A stretch of 64,000 bases of DNA from Spirosoma rhododendri (GCF_012849055.1 NZ_CP051677.1:124001-188000), one strand, 5' to 3'; counted from the stretch's first letter, positions 43,627 through 53,108 are shown. Numbers and translations: made by a program. The notes: generated by a model not told the origin, from the letters alone.

Positions 43627-44253
43627 TCAGGCAATCCACAAACCGGCTACACCCACGACATGCCACACCGACTGCCGATTTTCCAGAAATACCAGCTTAC
43701 CGTACCCTTCTTTATACCCCCAGATACATTCGTAATAGCAGATTGCTTTTCGTTTGTCAGCAGCGTACACAACCGCCGACAGCGTAACGATACCGCCAAA
43801 GTTTTTGATTGCTTTGCCCAGGGTGTGGTAGCCGTCGGCACCATGCATAAAGTGCCGGTCAATCTGCTGATCTGTCCACAAAACCGTGCCACGACAGGCA
43901 GGATTGAGTGGCCCATCAATCAAACGCTCCGTGAACTGTGCGTTATCTACCGACGACAAAAAAGCGGCCCAGCCGGGTTCTCTGTAGAACGGGTCGCCTG
44001 TCTGTAGCTGAACAGCCAACGCCTGCTGCGCATGAGCGAAGCTAAAATCGAATTGATGTCGCCGTGGCACAGCGGTAGTACGGCGAATAAGTAACTGCTG
44101 CCCATGCCTGTGCAGAAGCTGATTATCGTTACAATACGAGAACTGATTGATAACCGACTCGTAGACGGCGCAATCGGAATCGGGTGGCTGAGCTGTATAC
44201 TGGCAGGCCCAGTTCAGCGACAACACGATCAGGCAGGTAAGTAGTCTATTCAT
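43627..44253 (-). CDS. Hypothetical exported protein
   Basis: A 208-residue protein with a hydrophobic N terminus (RLLTCLIVLSLNWAC) that could be a weak lipobox or Sec signal. The rest is soluble with five further cysteines (DCAV, YCND, PACRG, CYYECIWG), suggesting disulfides. I recognise no domain. It lies upstream of fbaA on the opposite strand; a 149-nt divergent gap separates the start codons. Confidence 0.5.
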   Translation of the reverse strand: MNRLLTCLIVLSLNWACQYTAQPPDSDCAVYESVINQFSYCNDNQLLHRHGQQLLIRRTTAVPRRHQFDFSFAHAQQALAVQLQTGDPFYREPGWAAFLSSVDNAQFTERLIDGPLNPACRGTVLWTDQQIDRHFMHGADGYHTLGKAIKNFGGIVTLSAVVYAADKRKAICYYECIWGYKEGYGKLVFLENRQSVWHVVGVAGLWIA

Positions 44254-44402
44254 AAATCACCTTTACCGGATAGAGTCAATAGTAGTAATTCTTCCATACT
44301 ATTCAGAACTTTACCCACCGAAGCCAGATACAGGCAGCCGGCACCAATTTTGGCTATTTGTATCTTGCCATAATCTAAAACTAACACTAGTATCCCTTGC
44401 TT

Positions 44403-45482
44403 ATGAGCGATGTAGCCACCCGCTTCGCACCCGGTGTTGTCACCGGCGAAGGCGTTACCGAACTTTTTCGTCATGCCAACGAGAATGATTACGCCCTGCC
44501 TGCCGTCAACGTCGTCGGTACCGATTCAGTAAACGCAGTGCTGGAAACGGCCAAAGCCGTTAACTCGCCGGTAATCATTCAGTTTTCTAATGGTGGAGGG
44601 ATTTTTTACGCCGGTAAGAGCCTTCCCAACGACAAGCAGCAGGGTGCCATCGCCGGGTCGATTTCGGGCGCGCTGCACGTACACCACGTTGCTGAACTCT
44701 ACGGCGTTCCGGTCATTCTGCACACCGACCACTGTGCCAAGAAACTGCTGCCCTGGATCGACGGCCTGCTGACCGCCGGTGAGAAACATTTCGATCAGAC
44801 CGGCAAGCCCCTGTTCTCGTCGCACATGCTCGACCTGTCGGAGGAGCCAATCGAAGAGAATATTGAAATCTGCGCCAAATACTTCGAGCGGATGGCCAAA
44901 ATCGGTATGACGATCGAAATCGAACTGGGCGTAACGGGTGGCGAAGAGGATGGCGTCGACAATACCGACGTCGACGACTCGAAGCTGTACACCCAGCCCT
45001 CGGAAGTAGCTTACGCCTACGAAGAGCTGAGCAAGATTTCGCCAAACTTCACCATCGCGGCTGCTTTCGGTAACGTACACGGTGTGTACAAGCCGGGCAA
45101 CGTGAAGCTGTCGCCGATTATCCTGAACAACTCGCAGGACTTCATCCGCGAGAAATACAACACGGGGCCGCTGCCAGTGAACTTCGTATTCCACGGTGGG
45201 TCGGGTTCGAGCCGCGAGGAAATCCGCGAAGCTATCCGCTACGGTGCTGTGAAGATGAACCTCGACACCGACATGCAGTGGGCCATGTGGGAAGGTATTC
45301 TGAACTACTACAAAGCGAAGGAAGGCTATCTGCAATCGCAGCTGGGCAACCCCGAAGGAGCCGATTCGCCAAACAAGAAATACTACGATCCTCGTGTATG
45401 GCTGCGTAAAGGCGAAGAAAGCATGGTTAGCCGCCTGAAAACCGCATTTGAAGACCTCAACTGCATCAACCGGCTGGCTTAA
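44403..45482 (+). CDS. fbaA: Class II fructose-bisphosphate aldolase
   Basis: A 359-residue zinc aldolase, the same length as E. coli FbaA, cleaving fructose 1,6-bisphosphate into DHAP and glyceraldehyde 3-phosphate. Seen: LPAVNVVGTDSVNAVLETA, LHTDHCAKK (Asp109, zinc His110), MTIEIELGVTGGEEDGVDN, AAFGNVHGVYKPGNVKL with a zinc His, FVFHGGSGSSREEI and KMNLDTDMQWAMWEGI. ATG at 44403 chosen over a TTG two codons upstream. Followed by an intrinsic terminator. Confidence 0.96.
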   Translation: MSDVATRFAPGVVTGEGVTELFRHANENDYALPAVNVVGTDSVNAVLETAKAVNSPVIIQFSNGGGIFYAGKSLPNDKQQGAIAGSISGALHVHHVAELYGVPVILHTDHCAKKLLPWIDGLLTAGEKHFDQTGKPLFSSHMLDLSEEPIEENIEICAKYFERMAKIGMTIEIELGVTGGEEDGVDNTDVDDSKLYTQPSEVAYAYEELSKISPNFTIAAAFGNVHGVYKPGNVKLSPIILNNSQDFIREKYNTGPLPVNFVFHGGSGSSREEIREAIRYGAVKMNLDTDMQWAMWEGILNYYKAKEGYLQSQLGNPEGADSPNKKYYDPRVWLRKGEESMVSRLKTAFEDLNCINRLA

Positions 45483-45509
45483 TTCCGACTGGTATTCTTA
45501 AGTACGAAA

Positions 45510-45546
45510 GCCGGGAGTTTTCCATTGGAGAACTCCCGGCTTTTTT
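45510..45546 (+). terminator. Intrinsic terminator after fbaA
   Basis: Hairpin GCCGGGAGTTTT/AACTCCCGGC (arms from 45510 and to 45540) followed by TTTTTT at 45541-45546. Canonical rho-independent form. Confidence 0.92.
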
Positions 45547-45567
45547 GTTTGCCTGTAGTTTCCGGCG

Positions 45568-46227
45568 TCAGTCGGCCGCTTTGATGATATCAGGAACTTC
45601 CAGTACGGGTTTGTCGTAGCCACGCGCTACCACATGGATCATGGCGCGACCCAATGCCGACAGCGTCGACCCGGCATTGGCGTAGAACAGCTTCACCACC
45701 GGTATCAGCCAACTGATGTAGCGGTAGTACGACTTCACATTTTTGAGGTCCGGTGTAGGTTCCAGAAAGCCCGGCCGGAACATATACGCACTACGGAACG
45801 GCAGCTTCAGCAAATCGTTTTCAGTTTTGCCCTTGACCCGCGCCCACCGGCTACTACCCCGCTCGGTGCTGTCGGTGCCGGCCCCCGACACGTAGCAGAA
45901 TGTCATGTCAGGATTCAGGCGGGCCATGGTGCGGGCAAACGCCAGCGTCAGGTCGTAGGTCGTGCGGGCGTAGTCATCGGCACTAACGCCAACCGACGAG
46001 ATACCGAGGCAGAAAAAACAGGCGTTGTAGCCCCTGAGCTGCGATTCGATAGCCGACAGGTTCATGAAGTCAGCGTGAATGACTTCGGTCAGTTTCGGAT
46101 GACTAACACCACCCGGCTTCCGATTGATGACCAGTACGTGTTCGACAGCGGGGTCGAGCAGGCACTCGCGGAGTACCCCCTCCCCGACCATACCCGTAGC
46201 CCCGGTTATAATTGCTTTGATTGCCAT
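45568..46227 (-). CDS. NAD(P)-binding Rossmann-fold protein
   Basis: A 219-residue protein with GATGMVGEGVLRECL at 8-22, an atypical short-chain dehydrogenase/NmrA-like Rossmann motif, followed by VLVINRKPGG, IHADFMNLSAIESQL and CFFCLGISSVG. Near 155-180 it reads RPGFLEPTPDLKNVKSYYR, like HTATIP2/YbjT-type proteins. Dehydrogenase or NADP-sensor role; substrate unknown. It is convergent with fbaA. Confidence 0.85.
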   Translation of the reverse strand: MAIKAIITGATGMVGEGVLRECLLDPAVEHVLVINRKPGGVSHPKLTEVIHADFMNLSAIESQLRGYNACFFCLGISSVGVSADDYARTTYDLTLAFARTMARLNPDMTFCYVSGAGTDSTERGSSRWARVKGKTENDLLKLPFRSAYMFRPGFLEPTPDLKNVKSYYRYISWLIPVVKLFYANAGSTLSALGRAMIHVVARGYDKPVLEVPDIIKAAD

Positions 46228-46491
46228 TCTATTGCGCTGAGTAGTACTGCATTGGTGCCTTATTTACGAGTCGCTATGGTATCTATAAACTACATCTTTC
46301 CTGTTTCATCCCGAAATAAATGACAATAGACAGCTAGTCTACTAACCAATTGACCGAATAGACTATTCATCTGTATTTTTCGTAGATTCTATCCCATTAT
46401 TTGGACTACATCTAAATAACCAGATACATTTGTCTTAATACGGATTTAATCTCTGCTGTAGCGGCAACTATAGCGTCGGATTATGGACGTG
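46228..46491. other. AT-rich intergenic region before the iron operon leader
   Basis: About 264 nt between the Rossmann gene start and the structured leader. AT-rich, no gene seen. It should hold the divergent promoters of the Rossmann gene and the xus-like operon; I could not recognise a specific operator or Fur box with confidence. Confidence 0.45.
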
Positions 46492-46590
46492 TTTCAGGCG
46501 GGGGCTTCGGCCACCGATTGTAGCCTGAAATCAGCCAAAAAAGAGAGCCGAATGGCGGCAACCATTCGGCTCGGCCTGCCCGAAAGCAGG
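46492..46590 (+). promoter_or_regulatory. Structured 5' leader of the xus-like operon
   Basis: Three consecutive hairpins before the TonB receptor ATG at 46621: TTTCAGGC at 46492-46499 pairs with GCCTGAAA at 46523-46530 around a 23-nt loop; GAGCCGAATGG at 46545-46555 pairs with 46562-46572; CCTGC at 46575-46579 pairs with GCAGG at 46586-46590. The middle stem lacks a T-run. This does not match a riboswitch family I know, but the order and spacing suggest an RNA regulatory region or processing site. Confidence 0.5.
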
Positions 46591-46620
46591 TGCTTTAAAA
46601 CGGGGTAACATTATAAAGCA

Positions 46621-48993
46621 ATGCAAAATAGCAAAATTCTGCACGCAGGACTACTGTGCCTATTGGCCTGTAGTGCCTGGGCGCAGCAACCGGGGTCCAT
46701 CCTGTCGGGTACCGTCCGGGCCGACGATGGCGACGTGCTGCCGGGAGCGTCGGTCAGCGTTGCCAACACGAGCCGGGGGACGTTCGCCGATGCGCGGGGG
46801 GCGTTTCAACTGGAAAACCTTACCGCCGGTCGGCATACGGTTGTTATCTCCTACGTTGGTTACCAGAAAGTAAGCCGGGTTGTCCACCTGCACGACGGCG
46901 AATCGACGCGGCTCAGCGTCAGCCTCAAACCCGAACATACCGACCTCGACGCCGTAGCGGTTATCGGCCGCAGCGAAGCCAAAGAAGTAAACCGGCAGGC
47001 GTTCAACGTCACGGCCATCGACGCCAGTAAACTCCACAATTCAACGCTTGATCTATCACACGCGCTCGACCGGGTGTCGGGGGTGCGGGTGCGGGAAACG
47101 GGGGGCGTTGGGTCGAGTTTCAACTTCTCACTCAATGGTTTTTCGGGTCGGCAGGTCAAGTTTTTTCTCGACGGCGTACCCATCGACAACTTCGGCTCGT
47201 CGTTCCAGATCAACAACATTCCCATCAACCTGGCCGAGCGCGTCGACGTGTACAAAGGCGTCGTGCCGATCTGGCTGGGGTCCGATGCGCTGGGCGGGGC
47301 GGTCAATATCGTCACCGGCAACCGGCCCCGCACCTACGTCGACGCATCGTACTCCTACGGTTCGTTCAACACCCACCGCAGCACCGTCAACGCGGGTATC
47401 ACCACCAAATCGGGCTTCACGTTTCAACTCAACGCCTTTCAAAACTATTCGGACAACAACTACTGGGTAACGGTCGACGTGGCCGACATCAATACGGGTG
47501 AATACTTTCGGCAGCAGCGGGTGCGCCGGTTTCACGACACCTACCGCAACGAAACGGTGATCGCCAACGTGGGCGTCACGGGCAAACGGTGGGCCGACAA
47601 GCTGCTGGTTGGGATCACGCTGGGGCAGAACCGGGCCGAGATTCAGACCGGGGCGCGGATGGTGAGCGTATTCGGCAACTGGTACCGGCGGGGCAACATC
47701 GTGATGCCCAGTTTCCGCTACCAGAAAGACAACCTCGTAAAAGGGCTGAGCGTACGGCTGACGGGGAATTTCAACCTGGGGCAGGAACAGAACGTCGACA
47801 CGGTGTACCGGCGCTACAACTGGTTTCAGCAGTACATTCAGTACAACGGGCCGGGGGCCGAACGCGAACGGTCGCTCTACAAATTTCGCAACAACAACGG
47901 CCTGCTGACGGCCAATGTCAACTACCAGCTTAGCGAAAAACAGAGCCTGAGCGTCAACAACGTGTACAACACGTTCAACCGTACCGGTGCCGACGAACTG
48001 CAACCCGGCAGCGAACGCTACGAACAGCCCCGCGTCACCACCAAAAACGTGCTGGGTGTCGGCTACAAATACGATTACAGCGACCGCTGGAATACGTCGA
48101 TTTTCGGCAAGCACTACGCCCAGCACAACAAATACGGGATGACGTACAATCCCAGCGGCAACTACGGCGATCAGGCGTATATGACCCAGCGCAACGCGTT
48201 TACCGCCCTGGGCTATGGCGTCGCGACCTCGTATTTTCTCCGCAAAAACCTGCAACTCAAAGCGTCGTACGAGAAAAGCTACCGGCTCCCCGAAACCGAA
48301 GAGCTCTACGGCGACCTGATTAACCTGGAGGGAAACATCAACCTCAAAGCCGAAAGCAGCAACAACTACAATCTCGGATTCAGCTACCAGACCAGCCTGC
48401 ACCGCGATCACCGGCTCAACGTCAGCGGCAACGTGCTGTACCGCGATGCGCGGGGCTTTATCCGCCCCCGGCTGAATACCAACCAGACCAAGCAGGTGAT
48501 GGACAATCTGGCCGACGTAACCAACCTCGGCTTCGACGGCGAAGTGCGGTATTCGTACAAGCAACTGGTGTCGGCGGGGGTGAACATGACCTACCAGAAC
48601 CTGCGCAACAACACGCAGTTTGAGGCAGGCTATACCGGCCAAAGCCCGCTCTACCGCGACCGGATTCCCAACATGCCGTTTCTGTTCGGCAACGCCGATG
48701 CGTCGCTGTTTCTGCGCAACGTGGGTGGGCCGGGCAACACGCTGACGGTCGGTTATAACCTGCTCTACGTCCACGCGTACTACCTCTACTGGCCCAGCCT
48801 CGGGCAGGACAAACTCGACATTCCGCAGCAGCTATCGCACGACGTCAACATCGTCTACGCGCTGGGCAACGGCAAATACAATATCGGGCTGGAATGCAAA
48901 AACCTGCTCGACGCCCGCCTGTACGACAACTTTAGTCTGCAAAAGCCCAGCCGGGGCTTCTACGGCAAACTCCGCTACTATTTCAGTAACTAA
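46621..48993 (+). CDS. TonB-dependent receptor, XusA-like
   Basis: A 790-residue outer membrane receptor: signal peptide (CLLACSAWAQ), CarboxypepD_reg-like domain (ILSGTVRADDGDVLPGASVSVANTS, about 27-110), plug (VNRQAFNVTAIDASKLHNSTLDLSHALDRVSGVRVRETGGVG; DVYKGVVPIWLGSDALGGAVNIVTG) and a barrel ending YGKLRYYFSN. With a DUF4374 lipoprotein and a PepSY protein directly behind it, the order matches XusABC of Bacteroides, which imports xenosiderophores. Substrate here is inferred as an iron chelate. Confidence 0.9.
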   Translation: MQNSKILHAGLLCLLACSAWAQQPGSILSGTVRADDGDVLPGASVSVANTSRGTFADARGAFQLENLTAGRHTVVISYVGYQKVSRVVHLHDGESTRLSVSLKPEHTDLDAVAVIGRSEAKEVNRQAFNVTAIDASKLHNSTLDLSHALDRVSGVRVRETGGVGSSFNFSLNGFSGRQVKFFLDGVPIDNFGSSFQINNIPINLAERVDVYKGVVPIWLGSDALGGAVNIVTGNRPRTYVDASYSYGSFNTHRSTVNAGITTKSGFTFQLNAFQNYSDNNYWVTVDVADINTGEYFRQQRVRRFHDTYRNETVIANVGVTGKRWADKLLVGITLGQNRAEIQTGARMVSVFGNWYRRGNIVMPSFRYQKDNLVKGLSVRLTGNFNLGQEQNVDTVYRRYNWFQQYIQYNGPGAERERSLYKFRNNNGLLTANVNYQLSEKQSLSVNNVYNTFNRTGADELQPGSERYEQPRVTTKNVLGVGYKYDYSDRWNTSIFGKHYAQHNKYGMTYNPSGNYGDQAYMTQRNAFTALGYGVATSYFLRKNLQLKASYEKSYRLPETEELYGDLINLEGNINLKAESSNNYNLGFSYQTSLHRDHRLNVSGNVLYRDARGFIRPRLNTNQTKQVMDNLADVTNLGFDGEVRYSYKQLVSAGVNMTYQNLRNNTQFEAGYTGQSPLYRDRIPNMPFLFGNADASLFLRNVGGPGNTLTVGYNLLYVHAYYLYWPSLGQDKLDIPQQLSHDVNIVYALGNGKYNIGLECKNLLDARLYDNFSLQKPSRGFYGKLRYYFSN

Positions 48994-49014
48994 TCGCGTT
49001 TCAATTCCCTATCA

Positions 49015-50268
49015 ATGATGACCACTACGGGTAAACTCTCTCTATTCACGCTGGCGCTTGGCCTGGCGGTGGCTGGCTGTACAAACGATGTTTCCGAGGT
49101 AGCACCGGGCACCAACGGCGACGGCTCAAAACCCCGCTTTATCATCTCCGCGACGCCCGTTGGTTCGCAGGGCGTGGCCGACTACCTGCTCACGACCGAC
49201 ACGCTGACGCAAGGAACGATTTCGACGCGGGGCGCGGGTATCGAGCAGGACGGTACGTACCGCTACTACATCACCCACAAAAACCGCTTTTTCAGCCTCC
49301 TCTACGGGCAGGGCAACCCCGGTGCCGTAACGACCTACACGCTCAATGCCACGGGTAAGCTCGAAAAAGTGTCAGATTTTCAGGCCGAAACCGTACAGGT
49401 CTTTGCGCCCGTCAACAACGACATTCTGACGATGCGAATCCCCCGGACGGGTACCGAATCGGCACTGGCCTTTCGCATCAACGCCGACAGTTCGAAAGTG
49501 CAGGGGCAGTCGCAGATCAACATCGTGCAACTGGCGGGTAACGGCGAGCGGGCACACTTCACCTGGGCCACGCAGGTCGGCAATAAAGTCTACGCGCCGT
49601 ATATGAGCATCAAAGGCGCAGCGCCCGACGCGTTCGGCACCAGTTACCCCGACAGCGCGTGGGTGGCCGTATTGTCGTACCCCAGCCTGACAGTGGAAAA
49701 GGTCATCCGCGACAACCGGACCAGCTTTATCGGTCGCTATTTCACCAACGGCCTGACCGTCGATGAGCAGGGTGATGTGTATGCGTTCTCGTCGGGTGTG
49801 GCCACCAACAGCAACCAGCTGAACTCGACCAAGCCCTCGGCCATTACCCGCATCAAATCAGGCACGACGGAGTTCGATCGGTCGTATCTGTTCAACGTCG
49901 AGCAGGCGTCGGGTGGCGCAAACCTGAATACGCACCTCTACATCGGGCAGGGCAACTACATCCTGACCATGACCAATGCGGCCGAAAAAGGGGCCTACAA
50001 TACAGGGAAGCGCGTGGCCGTGGTGAACGTTTACAACCAGACGTTTAAGTGGGTCGAGGGTATGCCAACGGTCGATGAGATTGTGCAACTAACCAGCGGA
50101 CAAAACAACTACTCGCCGAAGGACGGCAGAACGGGCTTCATCGGCCTGACACTAACCGACGGCAGCAGCTACATCTACCAGGTCGATGCAACAACGGCCA
50201 GGGCTACGCGCGGCCTGAAAATCGAAGGCGGCACAATCACAGCCATCAACCGGCTCTCCTACAACTAA
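49015..50268 (+). CDS. DUF4374 surface lipoprotein, XusB-like
   Basis: A 417-residue lipoprotein (LAVAGC, Cys22) with an eight-part beta-rich body of the DUF4374 type: PRFIISATPVGSQGVADYLLTTDTLTQGTISTRGAGIEQDGTYRYY near 42-87, LTMRIPRTGTESALAFRINADSS and SGQNNYSPKDGRTGFIGLTLTDG near the end. In Bacteroides XusB captures siderophore-bound iron at the surface and passes it to XusA. It starts 21 nt after the receptor gene, so it is in the same operon. Confidence 0.88.
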   Translation: MMTTTGKLSLFTLALGLAVAGCTNDVSEVAPGTNGDGSKPRFIISATPVGSQGVADYLLTTDTLTQGTISTRGAGIEQDGTYRYYITHKNRFFSLLYGQGNPGAVTTYTLNATGKLEKVSDFQAETVQVFAPVNNDILTMRIPRTGTESALAFRINADSSKVQGQSQINIVQLAGNGERAHFTWATQVGNKVYAPYMSIKGAAPDAFGTSYPDSAWVAVLSYPSLTVEKVIRDNRTSFIGRYFTNGLTVDEQGDVYAFSSGVATNSNQLNSTKPSAITRIKSGTTEFDRSYLFNVEQASGGANLNTHLYIGQGNYILTMTNAAEKGAYNTGKRVAVVNVYNQTFKWVEGMPTVDEIVQLTSGQNNYSPKDGRTGFIGLTLTDGSSYIYQVDATTARATRGLKIEGGTITAINRLSYN

Positions 50269-50296
50269 AAATACCCCACTGGCAGCCCCCTAGCCC

Positions 50297-51664
50297 ATGC
50301 GTTACAAATCGACTACTTCTCAAAAAGAATCGTCCCGCTCGGCGTTTTACCGGGTGTCGGCCTGGCTGCATTTGTGGCTGGGGCTGCTGACGGGCATCGT
50401 TATGGTCATCGTCTGCCTGACGGGTTGCATCTGGGTGTTTCAGGAAGAAATTACCGACCTGCTCGAACCCGAAACAACGATTCCCTACCAGGCAAAACCA
50501 GTGTTGCGCCCCTCGCAGGTGATGGCGATTGCGGCCACAGCGTTTCCCGGCAAGGAAGCGGCCTACGCGATGTACCGGCAGGGACATACCATCGAAGCCA
50601 CCGTCGGCGGGCGCGGGAAAGCGGGCGGTTCGGTGCAGATCAACCCGTACACGGGGCAGGTGGTCAGCGTCGAGAAACGGAAACAGGGGCAGGTCGGCTT
50701 TTTCCGGTGGGCGCTGAACGGGCACCGCGCCCTGTGGCTACCGTACCCCATCGGTCGGCCCATCGTCAACTACAGCACCCTGATTTTCATCATCACGCTC
50801 ATCACCGGCATGGTGCTGTGGTGGCCGCAGAAATGGACGAAAAGCACCCGCGAACGCAGTTTTACGATCAAGTGGAACGGCTCGACTAAGCGGATTAACT
50901 ACGACCTGCACAACGTACTGGGTTTCTATTCGCTGCTGGTCGTGATGGCGATTTCGACGACGGGTATCGTGATTGGCCTCGACTGGTTCAGCAAGGGCTT
51001 CTACTGGACCACCACCGGCGGCCGGACGATGCCCGAACACCGGCGAGGGGGAATGGCGTCGGACACGCTTCAACCCAATCGCCCTTACACCAATGCGCAG
51101 GCCGTCGATCTGGCGTGGGAAATGGTCGCCCGCAAACACCCCGACTCGAAAGGGTTTTTCATGACGTTTCCATCAGACAAAGACCAGAAAGGCACCATCG
51201 ATATTTCGGCATACCCCTCGGCGGGTAAGTTCTACGACCGGCTGGGCTACCACTTCGATCGCTACACCGCTGCCCCCATCGCCCACCAAGACATCGACAC
51301 GGTGCCGTTCACCCAGTCGGATTTTGGCGACAAGCTGCGCCGGATGAACTACGACATTCACATCGGTACCGTTTTGGGTCTGCCGGGTAAGGTGCTGGCT
51401 TTCTTCGCCAGCCTGATCGGAGCCAGCTTACCCGTTACGGGCTTTATCATCTGGTGGGGTAAGGGTAAAAAGAAGGGCAAAAAGAAAGGTAAACCAGCTA
51501 GGCGGACCATGTCAGTTGCAGCCACCGACGAAACGGCGGCCACTATTGCGACGGGTACCCCGCCCAAACCCGCTTTTCGGCCGGGTCAGCTCCAGCCGAA
51601 ACCGGTTTTCACACCCGCTACAAGTACGGCAGCGTCGTCGGGGCTGGGGGCGCCTGAACAGTAG
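50297..51664 (+). CDS. PepSY domain inner-membrane protein, XusC-like
   Basis: A 455-residue PepSY-associated protein with transmembrane helices near 27-49, 163-181, 211-230 and 367-386. VSAWLHLWLGLLTGIVMVIVCLTGCIWVFQEE is the first; PepSY modules follow (GGSVQINPYTGQVVSVEKR; GTIDISAYPSAGKFYDRLGYHFDRYTA). XusC/PiuB-type proteins help release or reduce iron in the periplasm or inner membrane. After the last helix comes a strongly basic run (KGKGKKKGKKKGK) and a 60-residue Pro/Thr/Ala-rich tail that adds length beyond the family core. Operon gene 3, 28 nt behind gene 2. Confidence 0.88.
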   Translation: MRYKSTTSQKESSRSAFYRVSAWLHLWLGLLTGIVMVIVCLTGCIWVFQEEITDLLEPETTIPYQAKPVLRPSQVMAIAATAFPGKEAAYAMYRQGHTIEATVGGRGKAGGSVQINPYTGQVVSVEKRKQGQVGFFRWALNGHRALWLPYPIGRPIVNYSTLIFIITLITGMVLWWPQKWTKSTRERSFTIKWNGSTKRINYDLHNVLGFYSLLVVMAISTTGIVIGLDWFSKGFYWTTTGGRTMPEHRRGGMASDTLQPNRPYTNAQAVDLAWEMVARKHPDSKGFFMTFPSDKDQKGTIDISAYPSAGKFYDRLGYHFDRYTAAPIAHQDIDTVPFTQSDFGDKLRRMNYDIHIGTVLGLPGKVLAFFASLIGASLPVTGFIIWWGKGKKKGKKKGKPARRTMSVAATDETAATIATGTPPKPAFRPGQLQPKPVFTPATSTAASSGLGAPEQ

Positions 51665-51732
51665 AGCCGTATAAAGCCGGGCTTTGCTCACGGTTGTCTA
51701 CTTTCACCCCCAGACGAACCATTTCTTCACGA

Positions 51733-52176
51733 ATGACTAATTTTCTGTTTCCTCCCTGGCGCTCTACTGCCTCCGCACTGAACATGTCTACCCTGTTGCT
51801 ACGACTGGTCTTCGGTGGGCTGATGATTCCCCACGGCTACGCCAAACTGACGCACTTTGCCGAGTACCAGAGCGACTTCCTGAATCTGATGGGTATGGGG
51901 ACCAACATATCACTAGGGCTGGCTATCTTCGCCGAACTGGGCTGTTCGGTTTTGCTGGTGCTGGGTCTGCTCACCCGGTTAGCCCTTATCCCGCTGATTA
52001 TTACAGCGCTGGTCATCGTGTTTAGCGCGCACGAGGGCCAGATCCTGGGCGATGGTGAGCATGGCTTTCTGTACCTCGCCGTTTATGTATCGCTCCTGAT
52101 TACCGGCCCCGGTCAATACAGCATCGACCAGACGCTGTTTGGCCGATCAGCCACCGCCGATCGTCGGTTCGTTTAA
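51733..52176 (+). CDS. DoxX family membrane protein
   Basis: A 147-residue protein with four hydrophobic helices, the DoxX pattern: LLLRLVFGGLMIPHGYAKLTHFAEYQS near 23-49, SLGLAIFAELGCSVLLVLGLLTRLALIPLIITALVIVF near 58-95, and GFLYLAVYVSLLITGPGQYSID at the end. DoxX proteins are linked to thiol/redox balance in some bacteria. It lies 68 nt after the PepSY gene in the same direction and could be the fourth gene of the transcript. ATG at 51733 chosen. Confidence 0.85.
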   Translation: MTNFLFPPWRSTASALNMSTLLLRLVFGGLMIPHGYAKLTHFAEYQSDFLNLMGMGTNISLGLAIFAELGCSVLLVLGLLTRLALIPLIITALVIVFSAHEGQILGDGEHGFLYLAVYVSLLITGPGQYSIDQTLFGRSATADRRFV

Positions 52177-52245
52177 AGATTGTTTGGCTTTGGAGAATGG
52201 TTTTTGTCATGTGCTCCGTCACAACGTTCAAGAGAGCAATATATT

Positions 52246-52369
52246 GAGCGACAGGGTTGTACCCGACAGCATCTTGCTGTCGGAGCCGCGATAGCGGCTA
52301 ACGGGGGGCGCTGCCATTTAGCCTGTCGGCTCCGACAGCAAGATGCTGTCGGGTACAACCTTGTCGCTC
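52246..52369. repeat. 43-bp imperfect inverted repeat
   Basis: Arms 52246-52288 and 52327-52369 match over 43 bp with one mismatch around a 38-nt loop. Each arm includes its own small hairpin (CCGACAGCATCTTGCTGTCGG), so either a long cruciform or two short ones can form. It lies between the convergent DoxX gene and the stress flavoprotein gene. The strongest single palindrome in the window. Confidence 0.9.
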
Positions 52370-52404
52370 GATGCAGGCAAACACTGTAATTGTCACGACC
52401 GGGA

Positions 52405-52941
52405 TTACACGGTGAGCGTTCCTTCAATGGAATCGTCCAGCGTTTTTCCGAGAACTGCTCCTACGGCCATCTTCGCAAACGCGACGGTATTGCCGTGTTT
52501 ATTATCCCAATAGTAACCCTGCTGCGTGTCGATGCGGACGACCGTAATGCGTGGATCATCTTCGCCTTCGGTAAACCACGTTTTCAGAATTGGATTCCAG
52601 AGGTCTTTAATCAGCGCTTTGTCGGTCGAGATCGTCGCGTCACCGTAGATGCTTAGGAAATCCGAGTTTTCCGACCCTTGAAACAGGAGTTGCACCTGCT
52701 TATCAGTGGCAATATCGGCGTTCTTGTGGCTGTCGTTGGCGCTCAAAAACCAGAAACTCCCCGACTCGTCGACCTTCCGTATGGACATCGGGCGTGTCCG
52801 CAGCGGTTCGCCAGTGGTGATTTTGGTACAGAAATAACAGGTGTCCGCCTTCTCGGCCAGCTCCTTGATTTTCTTGCCTGCTTCGGTACCGGTCAGGTCT
52901 TTGTGGTTCTCTTCGGGCTGTTGTTGGTTAATGCTATCCAT
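52405..52941 (-). CDS. Pyridoxamine 5'-phosphate oxidase-like general stress protein
   Basis: A 178-residue split-barrel flavoprotein. CYFCTKITTGEPLRTRPMSIRKVDESGSFWFLSANDSHKNADI near 35-77 and VQLLFQGSENSDFLSIYGDATISTDK near 83-108 match the general stress protein 26/PPOX-related family, which binds FMN or a related flavin. The catalytic reaction is unclear and likely involves stress or heme-related redox. Its stop lies near the 52246 palindrome. Confidence 0.85.
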   Translation of the reverse strand: MDSINQQQPEENHKDLTGTEAGKKIKELAEKADTCYFCTKITTGEPLRTRPMSIRKVDESGSFWFLSANDSHKNADIATDKQVQLLFQGSENSDFLSIYGDATISTDKALIKDLWNPILKTWFTEGEDDPRITVVRIDTQQGYYWDNKHGNTVAFAKMAVGAVLGKTLDDSIEGTLTV

Positions 52942-53108
52942 GAGTCAGTTTTTTGTTGAGTATGTATAGCGGTTAACTAGAAAATCAACCCTTTCGCTTT
53001 TTGCAAAATTGGTTTTCTGAAAGACATTGACCGCTGGGGAGTAAATTGCCGCGTTTCGTCTGTTCTATACATGCGCCACAGTGGCGTCATTGCTCGAATC
53101 AACGGTTT

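Noticed and set aside
46492..46620. Known riboswitch (cobalamin or SAM type) before the TonB receptor
   Set aside because: No B12 box or SAM aptamer core could be seen; kept only as a structured leader.
47128..48774. 548-codon open frame antisense to the TonB receptor
   Set aside because: Shadow of a GC-rich gene; no signal peptide, domain or plausible start context.
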